A DNA stretch of 64,000 bases from contig NC_091132.1 in the NCBI RefSeq assembly GCF_040183065.1, forward strand, positions 162,760,102 to 162,824,101. The letters run 5' to 3'. Source of the DNA: Periplaneta americana. Its lineage: Eukaryota > Arthropoda > Insecta > Blattodea > Blattidae. Shown here piece by piece: positions 1 through 11,154 of the stretch. The first letter of the stretch is position 1, and each line of letters opens with the position of its first letter. Under the pieces are notes generated by a model, which saw only the letters and a list, made by a program, of their open reading frames with translations, was not told the DNA's origin and made no database searches. A program made the position numbers and the translations under genes.

Positions 1-179
1 TGACAGTTCAGAACTTAGGTCACTTAACAAAACGTCACAATAATCGAAGTGCGGCATTACTAGGGTCTGTACTAGGGTAAGTTTTAGTTGCTGGGGCAAG
101 AAGTTTCTCAAGTGACTCAAACAGTGAATGGAGGAACAGATTTTTTTTTATCGTGTCTTTAACTTGAAAATTCCAACTT

Positions 180-322
180 AGATTATTATCAAAAAAGAAG
201 CAAAGATTTTTTTTACGACAGATGAATAAATTTCTTCCCCCATGAGGACACGAACCAGCGCGCATTCCGTAACGCGAGTCCTAGGCAGCATGCCTTACAC
301 TGCCACGCCACGGCGCGATACG
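180..322 (-). mobile_element. tRNA-derived SINE
   Basis: On the minus strand a tRNA-like head reads from about 320 leftwards. It has an A-box-like stretch beginning TGGCGTGGCAG and a good B box, GGTTCGTGTCC, at 246-256. After the head comes a tRNA-unrelated body with T runs. The Pol III box pair and the lack of a plausible tRNA fold mark a SINE rather than a tRNA gene. The 3' end is not clear; the body may continue to about position 35. Confidence 0.6.
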
Positions 323-564
323 TTCCACACTGTAGATTACTAACACTAGTACAAATTTTTCTGTCATGGGGATGAAATTATATAACGATCTTCCCAGTCA
401 ATATTATAAGTTACCAACCAATAGTTCCAAACTAGATTTTATAATTCACTTTTAATTAATGCTTCCTTCTATGTAGATAAGTTACTTAGCATAAATTCAT
501 ACAACATTGTTGTTAATAAATAAAGTTATTCACAGTTATTTACAAATGATACATTAAGAGTGAA

Positions 565-638
565 GTGTTTTCATTCTAATTAGACTTTATTGTTTACTAT
601 TGTGTTTTCATTCTAATTAGACTTTACTGTTTACTATA
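565..638. repeat. 37-bp tandem duplication
   Basis: Two adjacent copies of a 37-bp unit starting gtgttttcattc differ at about one or two positions (565-601 and 602-638). Confidence 0.85.
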
Positions 639-914
639 GACAAATTTAATTTGAAAAAATTCCATGTCCCAGAAGTCACATATTTCAAGGGGAACAGAAG
701 ACTGATTATGGAAAAAATAATTTGTAAATGGAAACAAAAATATGTAGGCCTATACAGGTAAGGTCTGCACTTGGTCTATTTTTATGAAGTTGCTGAAATT
801 AGATGTTTATTCTCCGTTTGTTCAAAAATGTACGCATTAAAATAGTTGACTTGCAATGTTCGTGAAACAACTGATATAGGCTACATATTTAGAAAAAACT
901 TGTTTCACTGCAAT

Positions 915-985
915 AATCTCGGCAGGCATTATTGATCTCATATTCGGCTTCAAAAGATGGAAATGCTGTGGCTGTATATCATCCA
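915..985. repeat. dispersed repeat, copy 1
   Basis: About 70 bp reading from aatctcggcaggcattattg through a stretch ending near gctgtatat recurs with few mismatches at 2178-2250, in the same orientation. The family is not recognised. Both copies are followed by a sequence containing ccattgt. Confidence 0.7.
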
Positions 986-2177
986 TTGTTAAGCCCGTAA
1001 CACGGAGAGTTTTCGCCAGAAAGAAATATGTTGCGAGAATATTAAAAAATTCATAACATGGATTCAAATGGACGTCCACACAATGGAAGAGATTCTCGCT
1101 GAAATCGGTAGCTCAGCGAATTTTCTTGACACATGTATCAAAGATGTTTCACATTTATACTCTTTATGACGATTGAATGTAAAAAAAGATATCACAGGTG
1201 GCGATGAATTGTATTTTTTTTATTTGAAATGAGGAAAGATGGCTGATAATTGCAGTTAGAAACTTATCGAACTTGTACGATGTCACCCGTAGGCCTATTT
1301 ATAAGATAAACGGGATGAAAACTATAGAAACACGAAACTTAAAGAAGAAATCTGGAGACAAATCTCAGATTATCTGAAAATAAATAGGGCTATATTTTAT
1401 TTTGATGAGATTTAATAGTATTGATTAAACATTTGAAATAATGTATCTATATGTCTTGAAAGTTTACGTAATTTTAATCAGAACCGAGCATAGAATTCTC
1501 TATCATATCATGAATGGCAAAAAAAAAAAAAAAAAAAAAACTGTGGTCCATTGAACGTGAAATAATGCCTAAACGTATCATCATTCAAATCGAAACCAGT
1601 GTCCAAAACTCGCCCTTATTTTCGTAAGATACAATGTGATTTTCAGATAATTCTGGCTTTAATTTTGGTGATGAATGTAGAGTATCCAACGCCCACTGAA
1701 CGAATATTTCACTTTTATCACTGCCAATGTTGCGCTATAATCGTATATGCAAGGTAGGCTATAACAAAAACCTAAACTAACCAAACCTAACCTGTGAAAG
1801 AAGCGACAAGTTATTCTAAATATGTGTAAAATTGGCCTATGTCTCTATAGTGGGCGGGACATAAGTAACATTGACCCTCAGATTCAACAAAGCGTTCGTA
1901 CGTAATTTGTAAAGTACGACAATATACTTACAAGTTATATATTTGAGTACGACAATATACGTAAATACATAACCTATAATATTTCCCCCAACGAATGATT
2001 ACTATAAACCAATGAGTTGCTATAATCAGATAAATGCTTTCTGCATGAAGGCAGTGCATAGATGATGATAGCGAGGTGTGATCTGTGATAGCGAGAACTC
2101 GCCAAGTGTGTGGAGGAAGGCTCTTCTCCTCTTTCTCGTAACACATTTCTCGCTAGCGAAAATTCTTCATGTGTGTT

Positions 2178-2250
2178 ACGGGCCTAATCTCGGCAGGGAT
2201 TATTGATCTCATATTCGGCTTCAAAAGATGGACATGCTGTGACTGTATAC
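2178..2250. repeat. dispersed repeat, copy 2
   Basis: Second copy of the repeat at 915-985, in direct orientation about 1.26 kb away. It lies next to the sequence gtgtgttacgggc, whose counterpart (cccgtaacac) stands inverted beside copy 1. A larger, partly rearranged element is therefore possible. Confidence 0.65.
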
Positions 2251-2699
2251 GAACCATTGTGATATGAAGACAATTCTCATGGATTGTGGTCGTCCATTGA
2301 TGGAAGTGGGGAAAAAAACAAGAGTCGGTATGCAACAAAATAAAAATAATAAATAAACCAAAGATTTCCCTAAATATAAATATTATTTATAGAATAAATC
2401 TATATTCTTCCCCAAGATTTTTTTCTAGCATACCTCGATTTAAAAGAGGAATACCCTCCGTTGAAACATACACGTACATGGAATACAATAAATTGTGTCA
2501 TGCAAACAGTGAAGCAAATCTCCAAAGTTTACGCAAAACATAAAATTTTTAATAAAATAATTTCAAGCTACTTTAGTTATTTACTAAATTACTTTGCAAT
2601 GTCCATTAATATTTAGAATAATGCTAAAACTTCAAAGTGCCCTACTTGATTATTCATAAAAAGTGCACCAACAACAAAAATGACCATACAAAAGTATGC

Positions 2700-3480
2700 T
2701 GATATAGAAATTTACCTTCTCATTTGTGACCCGTCATCTTCTTCATGCAGAATGTGGCAGCCTGCTTTTAATCCTGGGGCAGCAACATATGATACCTTCC
2801 GCAACTCAACTTCCACATATGCAGAACACATCACAAATGCTGACCCTACCAACTTCAGGAAGACCAAGTTGCTGGGAGTTTTCACATGAAGCTGATTCCT
2901 TTCAAGCGAATATATTATGTTCATGGCACTGAATAATTGTTCACATCTGGATATGATTATGGTTTTCACAGATCGAAGCAAAGGTTTTAAATCACCTAAA
3001 CACTGTTACTGTTTCTCTCATGCAACCTACTGTATATACAATTTTTCATACAGGTCTTTTATTTTACTGTCTCCAAAACAAATATCACTGCCTACATCTT
3101 CTGGTCACTTTGTTTAGTCAAAAACTTCCAAATTACTTAACAATTTATGATATTTTGGCTTCTAAAGATCGTGCATTAGAAGCAGATCTATGAGACTGAC
3201 TGTTTAGCATTCTCTTTTCCAATTCTTCCACTAATTTACTACAAAACCTTGTCTGTCAATGTTGCATACTCTTTGCTTAACAACAGTTTTCCTCATTTCT
3301 TCACCAATTAGATTGATAACGACAGCAGGTGAATGTTTGGAATGTAGAATTAGCCCATATCAAGACCGTTTACTCTTTGTTCACCAATACAGCATGGGAG
3401 ATCAGAAAATGACTTTCCAAGGTTGGCAAGGCTGTAAATTGGGGATTCTTTTATTATAGGATATCGCTTAATTTTCGTCA
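2700..3480 (-). pseudogene. decayed hAT-family transposase
   Basis: Minus-strand reading frames, broken by stops and shifts, give fragments such as SVKTIIISRCEQLFSAMN and NIIYSLERNQL. The C-E-Q-L-F-S-A-M-N stretch followed by a basic segment is the hallmark of the C-terminal dimerisation region of hAT transposases. Further upstream, DICFGDSKIKDLYEKLY is compatible with the preceding region. No complete frame and no terminal repeats were found. A 30-nt Penelope-like fragment lies inside (2815-2848). Confidence 0.45.
2815..2848 (+). mobile_element. small Penelope-like element fragment
   Basis: About 30 nt (beginning cacatatgcagaacacatca) match the endonuclease-distal part of the Penelope-like element at 44484-44515 without mismatch. 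They encode TYAEHITNAD in the same frame. The extent beyond the match cannot be judged. Confidence 0.5.
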
Positions 3481-3784
3481 AGTTTGACAAACGATTCTGA
3501 CGTCACAACATGGCCGAAGTAAACCAACACGACGAGTAAATAAAACTCACTGAGATATCACCTCAACTAACCCACTAACATTCTCACATACGTCGACCTC
3601 ATGTCACTGAGCTATCAACTCAACTAACCCACTAACCTTCTCACATAAGTTGACCTCATGTCACCGAGATATCACCTCAACTAACCCACTAACATTCTCA
3701 CATATGTCGACCACATGACATCACCCCATTCTCCAATCTAGCCAACATAATATATTCTCATAAAAACACTATCGATATCCTATA
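3456..3784. mobile_element. short TIR element carrying a 57-bp minisatellite
   Basis: The sequence TATAGGATATCG at the left end is repeated inverted at the right end (CGATATCCTATA). Between them, at 3548-3718, stand three direct 57-bp units starting CAC(T/C)GAG, each containing ctcaactaacccactaac. No ORF is present. This is a non-autonomous element of unknown superfamily, or a satellite-bearing foldback. Confidence 0.55.
3548..3718. repeat. 57-bp tandem repeat, three units
   Basis: Units start at 3548, 3605 and 3662, exactly 57 bp apart, with only a few substitutions each. They lie wholly inside the TIR element. Confidence 0.9.
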
Positions 3785-4616
3785 GTCATATAGACCCGAA
3801 TTTCTTTATTATCCCCTTCGGGTATCTTGCAGACTGACAATGGGCATGAGAATTTATGTGATTAAAAATCTTTTTTCTTATTGCTTTCCGTATTTTAACA
3901 TTGCTGTCACCAGAACCCTTAACAGAATATGAACACCATTCCTTTGATACACGTAAGCCTATTCTTTGTGATTTGAAACCACCTAAGTTCCATTACTTCT
4001 TAGGCATATTTTGCAGCCAAAACCTCATGTTTCGATTTTGTAGGTTAGTCAGTCATTTAAATTTTGCCTGCCACTGAGAAACATTCAGAAATGTTGGCAA
4101 TTAACCACAATCTATTTCACTATAACTTTGCTGGCTTGAAGACGCGTTTAACAAAGACCACGTAGTCAAACCACAGTCTAGTATATAGTCACGAAGATTG
4201 AGTTGTTAAGGGCACTAGAAGCAATAGAATGTGTAGGTACTATTTCGCATTGTCTGTGATGAGGCAATAGTAGCGATCCTAGTGGTTAGGAACTATATGT
4301 AGATGCATATTTACAACGTATTGAACTTCGTGACTGTATATAATAGATTCTCATCAAACTGTTTTCTTGTAGGCTAGATTCACTGGGCTAGTTCCAGCAT
4401 CACTAACACAATTACAGTTATCTCTTCTGTGTCACGGAAGTTTCTCTTTCCTCCTCGTATGAAAAATTTACCCAGTATTTTATTATAAACAGCGCTAAAA
4501 CCGTAATAACGGAATAACGAACAATGAGAAATACTAGACATAAACAAATGTGTTAACCTATATTTAATGACGCACAGTACTGAAGCAACTCTAAAATGGA
4601 ACCCAAACCAAACATT
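3785..4616. other. intergenic stretch containing one MITE
   Basis: No gene is recognisable. A MITE lies at 4170-4356. The right end of this stretch is the left boundary of the segmental duplication. Confidence 0.6.
4170..4356 (-). mobile_element. MITE, 'ccacagtctag' family
   Basis: The ends are near-inverted repeats beginning ACCACAGTCTAGTATATAGT and reading into a CACGAAG stretch. The same family occurs at 9391-10309 (two copies) and 54272-54454. The central sequence, with taaccactaggatcgctac in the other copies, is here in reverse orientation. There is no coding capacity. Confidence 0.7.
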
Positions 4617-4736
4617 GCCAATACTGCTTTACGGAAAATTGCTACTCAGTGGTGCCAAATTTATTAACTTCCTATACCGTTAAAAGTTCATTACTATCGC
4701 TAACGACTCGGTACTTAAAATAATATGTAATCCTAT

Positions 4737-4786
4737 CTAAATACTAGATAAGTAACGATATCTAAATACTAGATAAGTAACGATAT
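4737..4786. repeat. 25-bp tandem duplication specific to unit A
   Basis: Two copies of a 25-bp unit containing ctaaatactagataagtaac stand side by side. Unit B has a single copy near 25590, so the duplication arose after the two units formed. Confidence 0.8.
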
Positions 4787-5182
4787 TTGTCACTGACTAA
4801 TATTTAGAAAAAAAAGAAATAAATAAAATCTAAAGACAAAGCGACTAAATTAGCTACCACAAACTGCAGACCACAGCTTCTATACTTGGAATGTTACAGG
4901 GGGATGCAACCAACGAGTTAGAAGAGAAATTATACAGTGGCCAAGTTGTCGTGTACAGCGTTCCTAGTTGTGCCGCCGCAAAACACACCATATATGATGA
5001 ATTAAGCGCCCATCGTAAAAATTCGTGTACTAACAACGTTGTGTATATGGAGATAAGAGCTCCGTAGAAAACAAAAAACAAATTTCCTCGTGTGTGCTGT
5101 ATATAACTGTAATATCAAAAGGAAAAAGAAAACTGATATATTGTATGATATTTCAGGTAAATTTTATGCAGTTAAGTGCATA

Positions 5183-6062
5183 CTTACTTACTTACTTACT
5201 GACTTTTAAGAAACCCGGAGGTTCATTGCCGCCATCACATAGCCCACCGTTGGTCACTATCCTGAGCAAGATTAATCCAGTCTCTATCATCATATCCCAC
5301 CTCCCTCAAATCCATTTTAATATTATATTCCCATCAATGTCTCGGCCTCCCAAAGTTCTCTTTCCCTCCGGCCTCCCAACCAATGCTCTATATGCATATC
5401 TGGTTTCGGCCATATGTGCTACATTTCCTGCTCATCTTAAATGCCTGGATTTAATGTTCCTAATTATGTCAGGTGAAGAATACAATGCGTGCAATTCTGT
5501 GTTGTGTAACTTTCTCCATTCTCGTGTAACTTCATCCTTCTTAGCCCCGAATGTTCCTAAGCACCTTATTCTCAAACAACCCTAAACCTCTGTTCCTCTC
5601 TCAAAGTTACAGTCCAAGTTTCACAACCATAAAGAACAACCGGTAATGTAACTGTTTTATAAATTCTAACTTTCAGATTTTTTGACAGCAGACTGGATGA
5701 TAAAAGCTCCTCAACCGAATAAAACAGGCATTTCCCATATTTATTCTGAGTTTAATTTCCTCCCGAGTATCATTTATATGTGTTATTGTTGCTCCCAGGT
5801 ATTTCAATTTTTCCACCTCTTCAAAGAATAAATTTTCACGAGACATAATCATATAATTTATCTTTTCGGGATTTACTTCCAAACCTACGGCCTCACTTGC
5901 TTGAAGTAAAGTTTCCGTGCTTTCCTAATCGTTTGCTGATTTTCTCCTATCATATTCACGTCATCCGCATAGACAAGAATTTGATGTACCCTGTTCAATT
6001 ACAAACCTTCACTGTTATCCTGGACTTTCCTAACGACATACTCTAGAGCAAAGTTAAAACGT
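5183..6062 (-). mobile_element. RTE-type non-LTR retrotransposon, 5'-truncated and decayed
   Basis: The minus-strand frames match the reverse-transcriptase C-terminal half seen in better copies at 52107-53324 and 62957-64000. Fragments include EVNPEKINYMIMSRE, EEVEKLKYLGATITHIND and EEIKLRINMGNAC. The 3' end at 5183 carries the family's tetranucleotide tail (cttacttacttactgac on the plus strand). Many stops and shifts make it non-functional. Unit B holds the paralogous copy at 26012-27230 at the same site, so the insertion is older than the duplication. Confidence 0.8.
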
Positions 6063-6600
6063 AAAGTCCATAGTTTTGTTAATTAGTTAATTACGATTCA
6101 ATTAGTCGACTGCGTTATTCAGAGACTTTCTACAGTTCCTAAAGACTACTGATACGAAAACACCACCTGTTCTTCTATTTTTAAGAGCTTCAAGATCATT
6201 TTCAAACTAATTACACACAAGGTACAAAACACCACAAGTACGATCGAAATATAACCAATCATATTTATTACCATAAGTCATAAATATATAATTTGGCAAT
6301 GAAACATTGTATATGTTGACTCAATGCTAAGAGCATTAAAACGAGATAATATAGATGCAAATGTCAGTTCACAGGTGTCACTTTTACTTAAAACCAAATA
6401 AAGAATTTTCTAAATTATTTGCAATTGATTAGTATACATCTTCCCCTCAATGAGTCTCTTTGTTTTAAGAAAAGTAAACAGTGTCTACTGTTTGATCGTC
6501 GTACACAGAAATATCTATGTTTGTACTTCCTAAAACATCAGTAAACAGTCGAAAGGAAATCATGGTTTTTAACGGGTTTTTTTGACTGTGTGACTGAGTA
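6063..6600. other. spacer shared by both units
   Basis: It aligns with about 27230-27550 in unit B, for example around gttgactcaatgcta and agttcacaggt. There is no coding signal. Degenerate finger sequence begins near its right end. Confidence 0.5.
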
Positions 6601-8002
6601 CTTGAACAGAAAATTTCACTGTTAGAAATTTTTACCTCGGATATCAATTTTGAATTGATTCCCGCTATTGTGCATACGTATATGATTTCTATTATGTTTT
6701 CAATTTAAGAAACTTTCCCAGTGGTATTTAACTTTAAAAACTGTTCGTTCCTGTGTGTATATACACAGATTCTAACATGTCCCGTATTTGAGAAACTTCT
6801 TGCACAGGTAACACACTTCAATGACTTTTTGCCAGTCTGTTCTCGAATGTCCACAATTTGATACTTTTGCCAAAGGTATCACACTTGATTGCTCTTTCAG
6901 CGGTGGGCGTCGGTACACGGCCACTGAGATGTATAAAAGGTGAGAATAATTTGTCATAGGCTTAGAGTTTTAATGACTTTTTTCCTCGGGTGCGCACGAA
7001 TATGGGTACAAATCTCTCGAACTCCAAAAGGCATAGCGTCTGAATCGCGTTTCGTCCGGGTCCATACGTACATGATTTCTGAGAGAGCCTGATAATTAGA
7101 AACATTTCCCACAGGTAACGAAAGAGGATTTTTTGCCAGTATCCGCAGCGAATAGGGATTATAAAGAACGGGCTCTGAGCGAATTTTCATGTGTTTTGTT
7201 TCTCTATCCGCACGCATTTAGTTCTACTTTCAAGCGCTAGAGGTTAGTGTAATCGAGCATACTCTAAGATAATAATTGAGAACAGAGTTGAGACACAGGC
7301 TCCAAACATCGCCTACCTTATTGCATAATCCAGTAACACTTTGCTTCAAATAAATTCAAGTTAACAGCTTTTCCTTATTTCTCAGTGACGAACTAGTTGT
7401 AATAATAACTTTTTATATTTCAGGTATAATAAATTATATTATAAAATAATATAATACATTATAAAATTATGTATCAAATTCGTTTAATATTTGTATATAA
7501 TATAAAAGTTTTGTTTTTCCATATTCAGTGCTATCAAAGCATTACATATTTTAATTGTTGTTGGGGTACGTCTCAACTCTCATTACAAAGGATCTATAGA
7601 GTCTAGACATTACAGTTAATGACGGATTTATTATTTTATGGATCCAAATTATTTTACATGAGTACATAATGTACCTAGATGTGTTAGTTATACGAATTAT
7701 ATTTCCGCTCTGTCGACTGCTAGCTAGTGTGATGTCAGCGCCCCAGGAAGAAAGCAGAATCTCACGCTCTAGCTGGCTTGGTCATTGAAATCAGTCCGGC
7801 TACATCAAAGATACCGACGCTCAGTGACCATTCTTTATAATCCCTATTCGCTGGTATGCGCACGTTCATAAGTTCCGAGGGAGCTGATTCAGAGAAAAGT
7901 TTCCGACATGTAAAACAATTGAATTGCCAGTCGGAAGTGCGTGCGTGTTCAGAAGGAACTTGAGGTTTAGGAACTTTTTCACCTGTAACTCATTTGAATG
8001 GC
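6600..8002 (-). pseudogene. decayed zinc-finger tract downstream of gene A
   Basis: Continuing past the gene A stop codon on the minus strand, finger-like remnants recur at roughly finger spacing but in shifting frames: VCYLCKKFLKYGTC, FYMSETFL, CTHIRAHPRKK and an RTH linker. Zinc ligands and frame are mostly lost. The corresponding stretch in unit B (27640-30090) shows the same decay, with pieces such as PFKCVTCRESFSESC. The ancestral last exon therefore probably encoded several more fingers. A 708-bp TIR element (7146-7853) interrupts this tract in unit A only. Confidence 0.6.
7146..7853. mobile_element. 708-bp TIR element in the decayed finger tract
   Basis: The ends are inverted repeats starting CAGCGAATAGGGATTATAAA. 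They are flanked by near-identical 7-bp sequences GTATCCG (7139-7145) and GTATGCG (7854-7860). Unit B at 29930-29960 reads straight through (gccagtatacatacgttcat), which is the empty site. No ORF with a known domain lies inside. The superfamily is unknown; the TSD length would fit hAT- or P-like elements. Confidence 0.7.
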
Positions 8003-8930
8003 TTACTCTCTGTGCGTGCGTATATGTATTTTGAGAGATCCTAACCCTGAAAAACCTTTCATACAGATAGAACATTTATATGGCTTTTCACCAGTGTGAG
8101 TGCGCATATGACTCATGCGTGAGCTCACATGGGTGAAACATTTTCCGCAACAATCGCATCTGAACGGCTTCTCGCCTGTGTGAACACGTATGTGCGATCT
8201 CAGATTTCCCGATTCTGTGAAGTTTCTTCCACAAAATTTGCAGTTGAAAGGCTTTTCGCCAGTGTGCGTACGTATATGTTTTCTTAGAGACCACAATACT
8301 TTGAACATTTTCCCACAAGTATCACACTTGAAAGGCCTTTCGCCAGTGTGCGAGCGTACATGTGTTTTGAGATGTCCAGATTGTGTAAAATGTCTTCCAC
8401 ATATATCGCATTTGAATGGCTTTTCACCAGTATGGGTGCGTATATGAACGTTTAAAAAGCAAGGGGCTTGGAAATTTTTACCACATATATTACATTCGTA
8501 AGGCTTTTCGTCAATGAGGAAGCACTCATGGTTTTTTAAATTTCCCGATCCTGACAAACGTTCCCCACATCTATCGCATTTGCATGGCTTTTCGCCAGTG
8601 TGAGTGCGTACATGTTTGCTCAGATAGGAAGGATACTGGAAACATTTGCCACATGTATCACATTTAAATAGCTTTTCGCCAGTACGGGCACCTACACGGG
8701 TTTCAAGATTTTCAGATTTCGATAAACATTCTGCATAAGTATCGCATTTGGAAGTCAATTTGTCAGTATGACGGCCAGACTGTGATAGCAAATTGTCCTT
8801 TGTTCCACTCATGTGGTCGTAAATCTCTGATTCAAGGGCACTTTTGGAACAAGGGGTCACTGAGGAGACACAATTTTCCGGATTTGTGTGTTTCTTCTGC
8901 GGTTCTTGAATCCCGTCAGTGTACAATATG
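8003..8930 (-). CDS. C2H2 zinc-finger protein A, coding exon 4 (last)
   Basis: The last exon of a four-exon gene supplies residues 101-409 and the TAA stop. It starts after the acceptor cttcttcattacag; the AG left by exon 3 plus its first base make a Ser codon, so the phase fits exactly. After a 60-residue polar linker come a degenerate finger (first Cys about residue 163) and then fingers spaced 28 residues apart from residue 191. Seven fingers have canonical C-x2-C-x12-H-x3-H with TGEKP-type linkers, for example CDICGRHFTQSGHLKTHVRSH. The finger at about residue 219 has lost its second His. The product is probably a nuclear DNA-binding protein; the target is unknown. Paralogue: 30091-31018, the same length. 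A finger-like tract continues past the stop in decayed form. Confidence 0.9.
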
Positions 8931-9390
8931 CTGTAATGAAGAAGATCCCATTTGTGAAAGTTGCGAATGTCCAAAGATAAAAAATTATCAAAATTACAAG
9001 ACATGACGCAATGCAGTAAATTCCTATATTACAAACTGATATATAAGCATCTCGAATAGAATATTTGGGAAAGTCCTCCAATCCTCTAGTATGCATTGAA
9101 CTTCCATACCTCGAAAATTACAAATCAGATCATTACACTACAAAATAAAACGTAAGTAAAACGATTACATACAACCTGCGAATAAAACGTCCTCTACACC
9201 AAACTTTAACTGGTATTATAATATTTATATACAAATTCTTGTCCATCTACAGCAGTGAACAAGAATCAACCATCTTGAAAATCGGATATTAAAGTTTAAA
9301 ATTTGAACATCTAGATCAGGCCCAGTAAACTCAGTCTCAGTTGGAACAGAGGTCATGTACTTGACGTTGTTTTAGTCATAACATCCTACC

Positions 9391-10309
9391 ACAGTCTAGT
9401 ATATATAATCACGAAGCTCAATACGTAGGATATGCATCCATAGATAGTTGCTAACCACTAGGATCGCTACTACCGCCCCATCAAAGACAATGCGAAATAG
9501 TACCAGCACAGTCTATTGTTCCTAGTAGCACAGTCCAGTATATAGTCACGAAGCTAAATACGTAGTAAATATGCATGCATAAATAGTTGCTAACCACTAG
9601 GATCGCTACTATCGCCTCATGACAGACAAGGCGAAATACTGGGTGTTCAGTTGAAAATGTGTCTTGGCTCGCTGTATGCCGTCATGTGGCTAGCTGATGA
9701 GCCTAGAGAATTCAATCTTCCTACACTTCCGCAGCTCAGGTGTATAATCTAAGAGGCAGAGAAGTTGGCTAGCAAGTACGGCGTTCAATCTGAAGAGTAC
9801 GTGCCGATACGTACGGTAACGCCGCTAGTGGCAGGAATGTGAACTGTTTGGAAATACGTACTGTCGGGATATGGGGAGAGAGTTAAGACGATTACTTATG
9901 TATTTGTTGACATTAACTTCGACGGTCAACATGGACACGGAGCATTTGATTTGTGTTGTGGAATGTTACCATACGCAACCGATGATAACAAATACCCTGC
10001 GTACGACTTGCCGGCGCAAAACACAGTTCGAAAGAGGTTATGGTAGCACACAGACCGTACAGACCGCCATCTGTTGCTACGACGTTCAAGTTATACCGTA
10101 CACGTTCTCAAGTTCAGATTGAGGAACGCCATAAATAATAGGCAACTTCTCTAACATATAAGCTGAAACTCGCTTCAAATCGGTGACCCAACAACAGTGA
10201 CGTCATGACACACTTTGAAATGAACACCCAGTAGTACCTACACAGTCTATTGTCCCTGTTACCCTCATAAACTCGAGCTTCGTGACTGTGTATACAAGAT
10301 TGTGATCAT
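9391..10309 (+). mobile_element. two 'ccacagtctag' MITEs, the second split by another element
   Basis: The first copy (9391 to about 9527) is 3'-truncated and abuts a second copy (about 9528-9638 plus 10232-10309) that ends in the inverted terminus (cttcgtgactgtgtatac). The second is interrupted by a 593-bp TA-flanked element. Both copies share the core ttgctaaccactaggatcgc. Confidence 0.75.
9639..10231. mobile_element. 593-bp TIR element nested in the MITE
   Basis: The ends are CTGGGTGTTCA and TGAACACCCAG, with TA on each side (9637-9638 and 10232-10233). Removing the element restores the host MITE sequence gcgaaatagtacc. Inside are GC-richer sequence and an 83-codon frame (9871-10122) with no recognised domain. 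It is a non-autonomous, Tc1/mariner-like element judged only from the TA target and TIRs. Confidence 0.75.
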
Positions 10310-10920
10310 ACCTTGCTAACTTCGAATGCTAATTTACTCTACAAATTACATCTGTAAGGTTTCAGTGGCGACATGATTTTTCATTGTTTTTACTGTATAT
10401 GGTATTTCATAAATAGCTATACTGTAAGTGTTATAGGTTTTAATTATAATAAAAAACAATAAGCAGTTATTAATTTCTAGTGAAACATTAATTCAATCAA
10501 ACTGATCTTAAACTAAATACTAAATACAACTTTACAGATCACTAAAGAGAAACAACTATCTTTTTCAAGATCTTTATGCTTTGTGTCCAAAATCATATGT
10601 ATTGTTTATTCACACTGCAAATGGGTATATACACGTTGGCAATGGTAACTAATTACACTCAATTACGACAATTAATAAAAAATTAATGATAATAACAATA
10701 ATAACAATAATAATAATGAGGGAGTATCCTAAATTAAATGAAGAACAGTCACGTATATAACATTTAAAGTAAATCTAATTTGAATCTTAACCCTAAGTTC
10801 GAAATAAAATCGAGGAAAAAAAGTAATTAGTGAAAATTTACATATGAAAAATAAATAAATTACATAACTGTTTATCATATCTTAATTAAGCATAAAATGA
10901 ACACATACACCTAAACTCAC

Positions 10921-11003
10921 CTCTCAGTTAAGACACCAGATTCCTCTGTCGATACTTCCAGCAAAGACTCCTCTTTTAATGTGGACACGACAAATGACAC
11001 TTC
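10921..11003 (-). CDS. zinc-finger protein A, coding exon 3
   Basis: This 83-nt exon lies between acceptor tttgcag (11004 rightwards) and donor gtgagt (10920 leftwards). It encodes residues 74-100 (EVSFVVSTLKEESLLEV, then STEESGVLTE) and ends in phase 2. It is strongly acidic and holds one psi-K-x-E motif, LKEE. The same exon in gene B (31871-31953) has LQEE instead. The reading frame and phase agree with both neighbouring exons, which is the main support. Confidence 0.85.
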
Positions 11004-11154
11004 CTGCAAATAATAAATACAACAGAGAAGATGGTAAGAAATAAACGCAACATGTATCCTGAATTATACACAGTGAGGTGAGATTTACGAGCAGGAATGA
11101 GAAGTTACAAAATGTTTATCATAAACATATGAAGACGTTCATTAAGGAATAAAC

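Larger units (their letters stand above)
331..2690. other. AT-rich stretch without a recognisable gene
   Basis: No ORF here has a recognisable domain. The stretch holds a 37-bp tandem duplication (565-638), a 21-base A run near 1520, and two copies of a dispersed repeat (915-985, 2178-2250). The rest looks like neutral intergenic DNA. Confidence 0.6.
8931..10920 (-). other. gene A intron 3, with nested MITEs
   Basis: It runs from donor gtgagt (10920 leftwards) to acceptor attacag (8931-8932). Unit B's intron 3 is only 852 bp. About 0.9 kb of the difference is the MITE array at 9391-10309, absent from B, where gtcataacatcttaccatgcc is uninterrupted. Confidence 0.85.

Noticed and set aside
3548..3718. 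57-bp repeats as a CRISPR array
   Set aside because: The units are contiguous with no unique spacers, in a eukaryotic context.
8190..8447. Plus-strand frame over the zinc-finger exon
   Set aside because: It is the antisense of finger codons; the minus strand has the conserved C2H2 pattern and splice sites.
8003..9004. Gene A as a single-exon 333-residue protein starting at 9004
   Set aside because: An acceptor at 8931 joins in phase to exon 3, and the sequence above it is not conserved as coding in unit B beyond chance.
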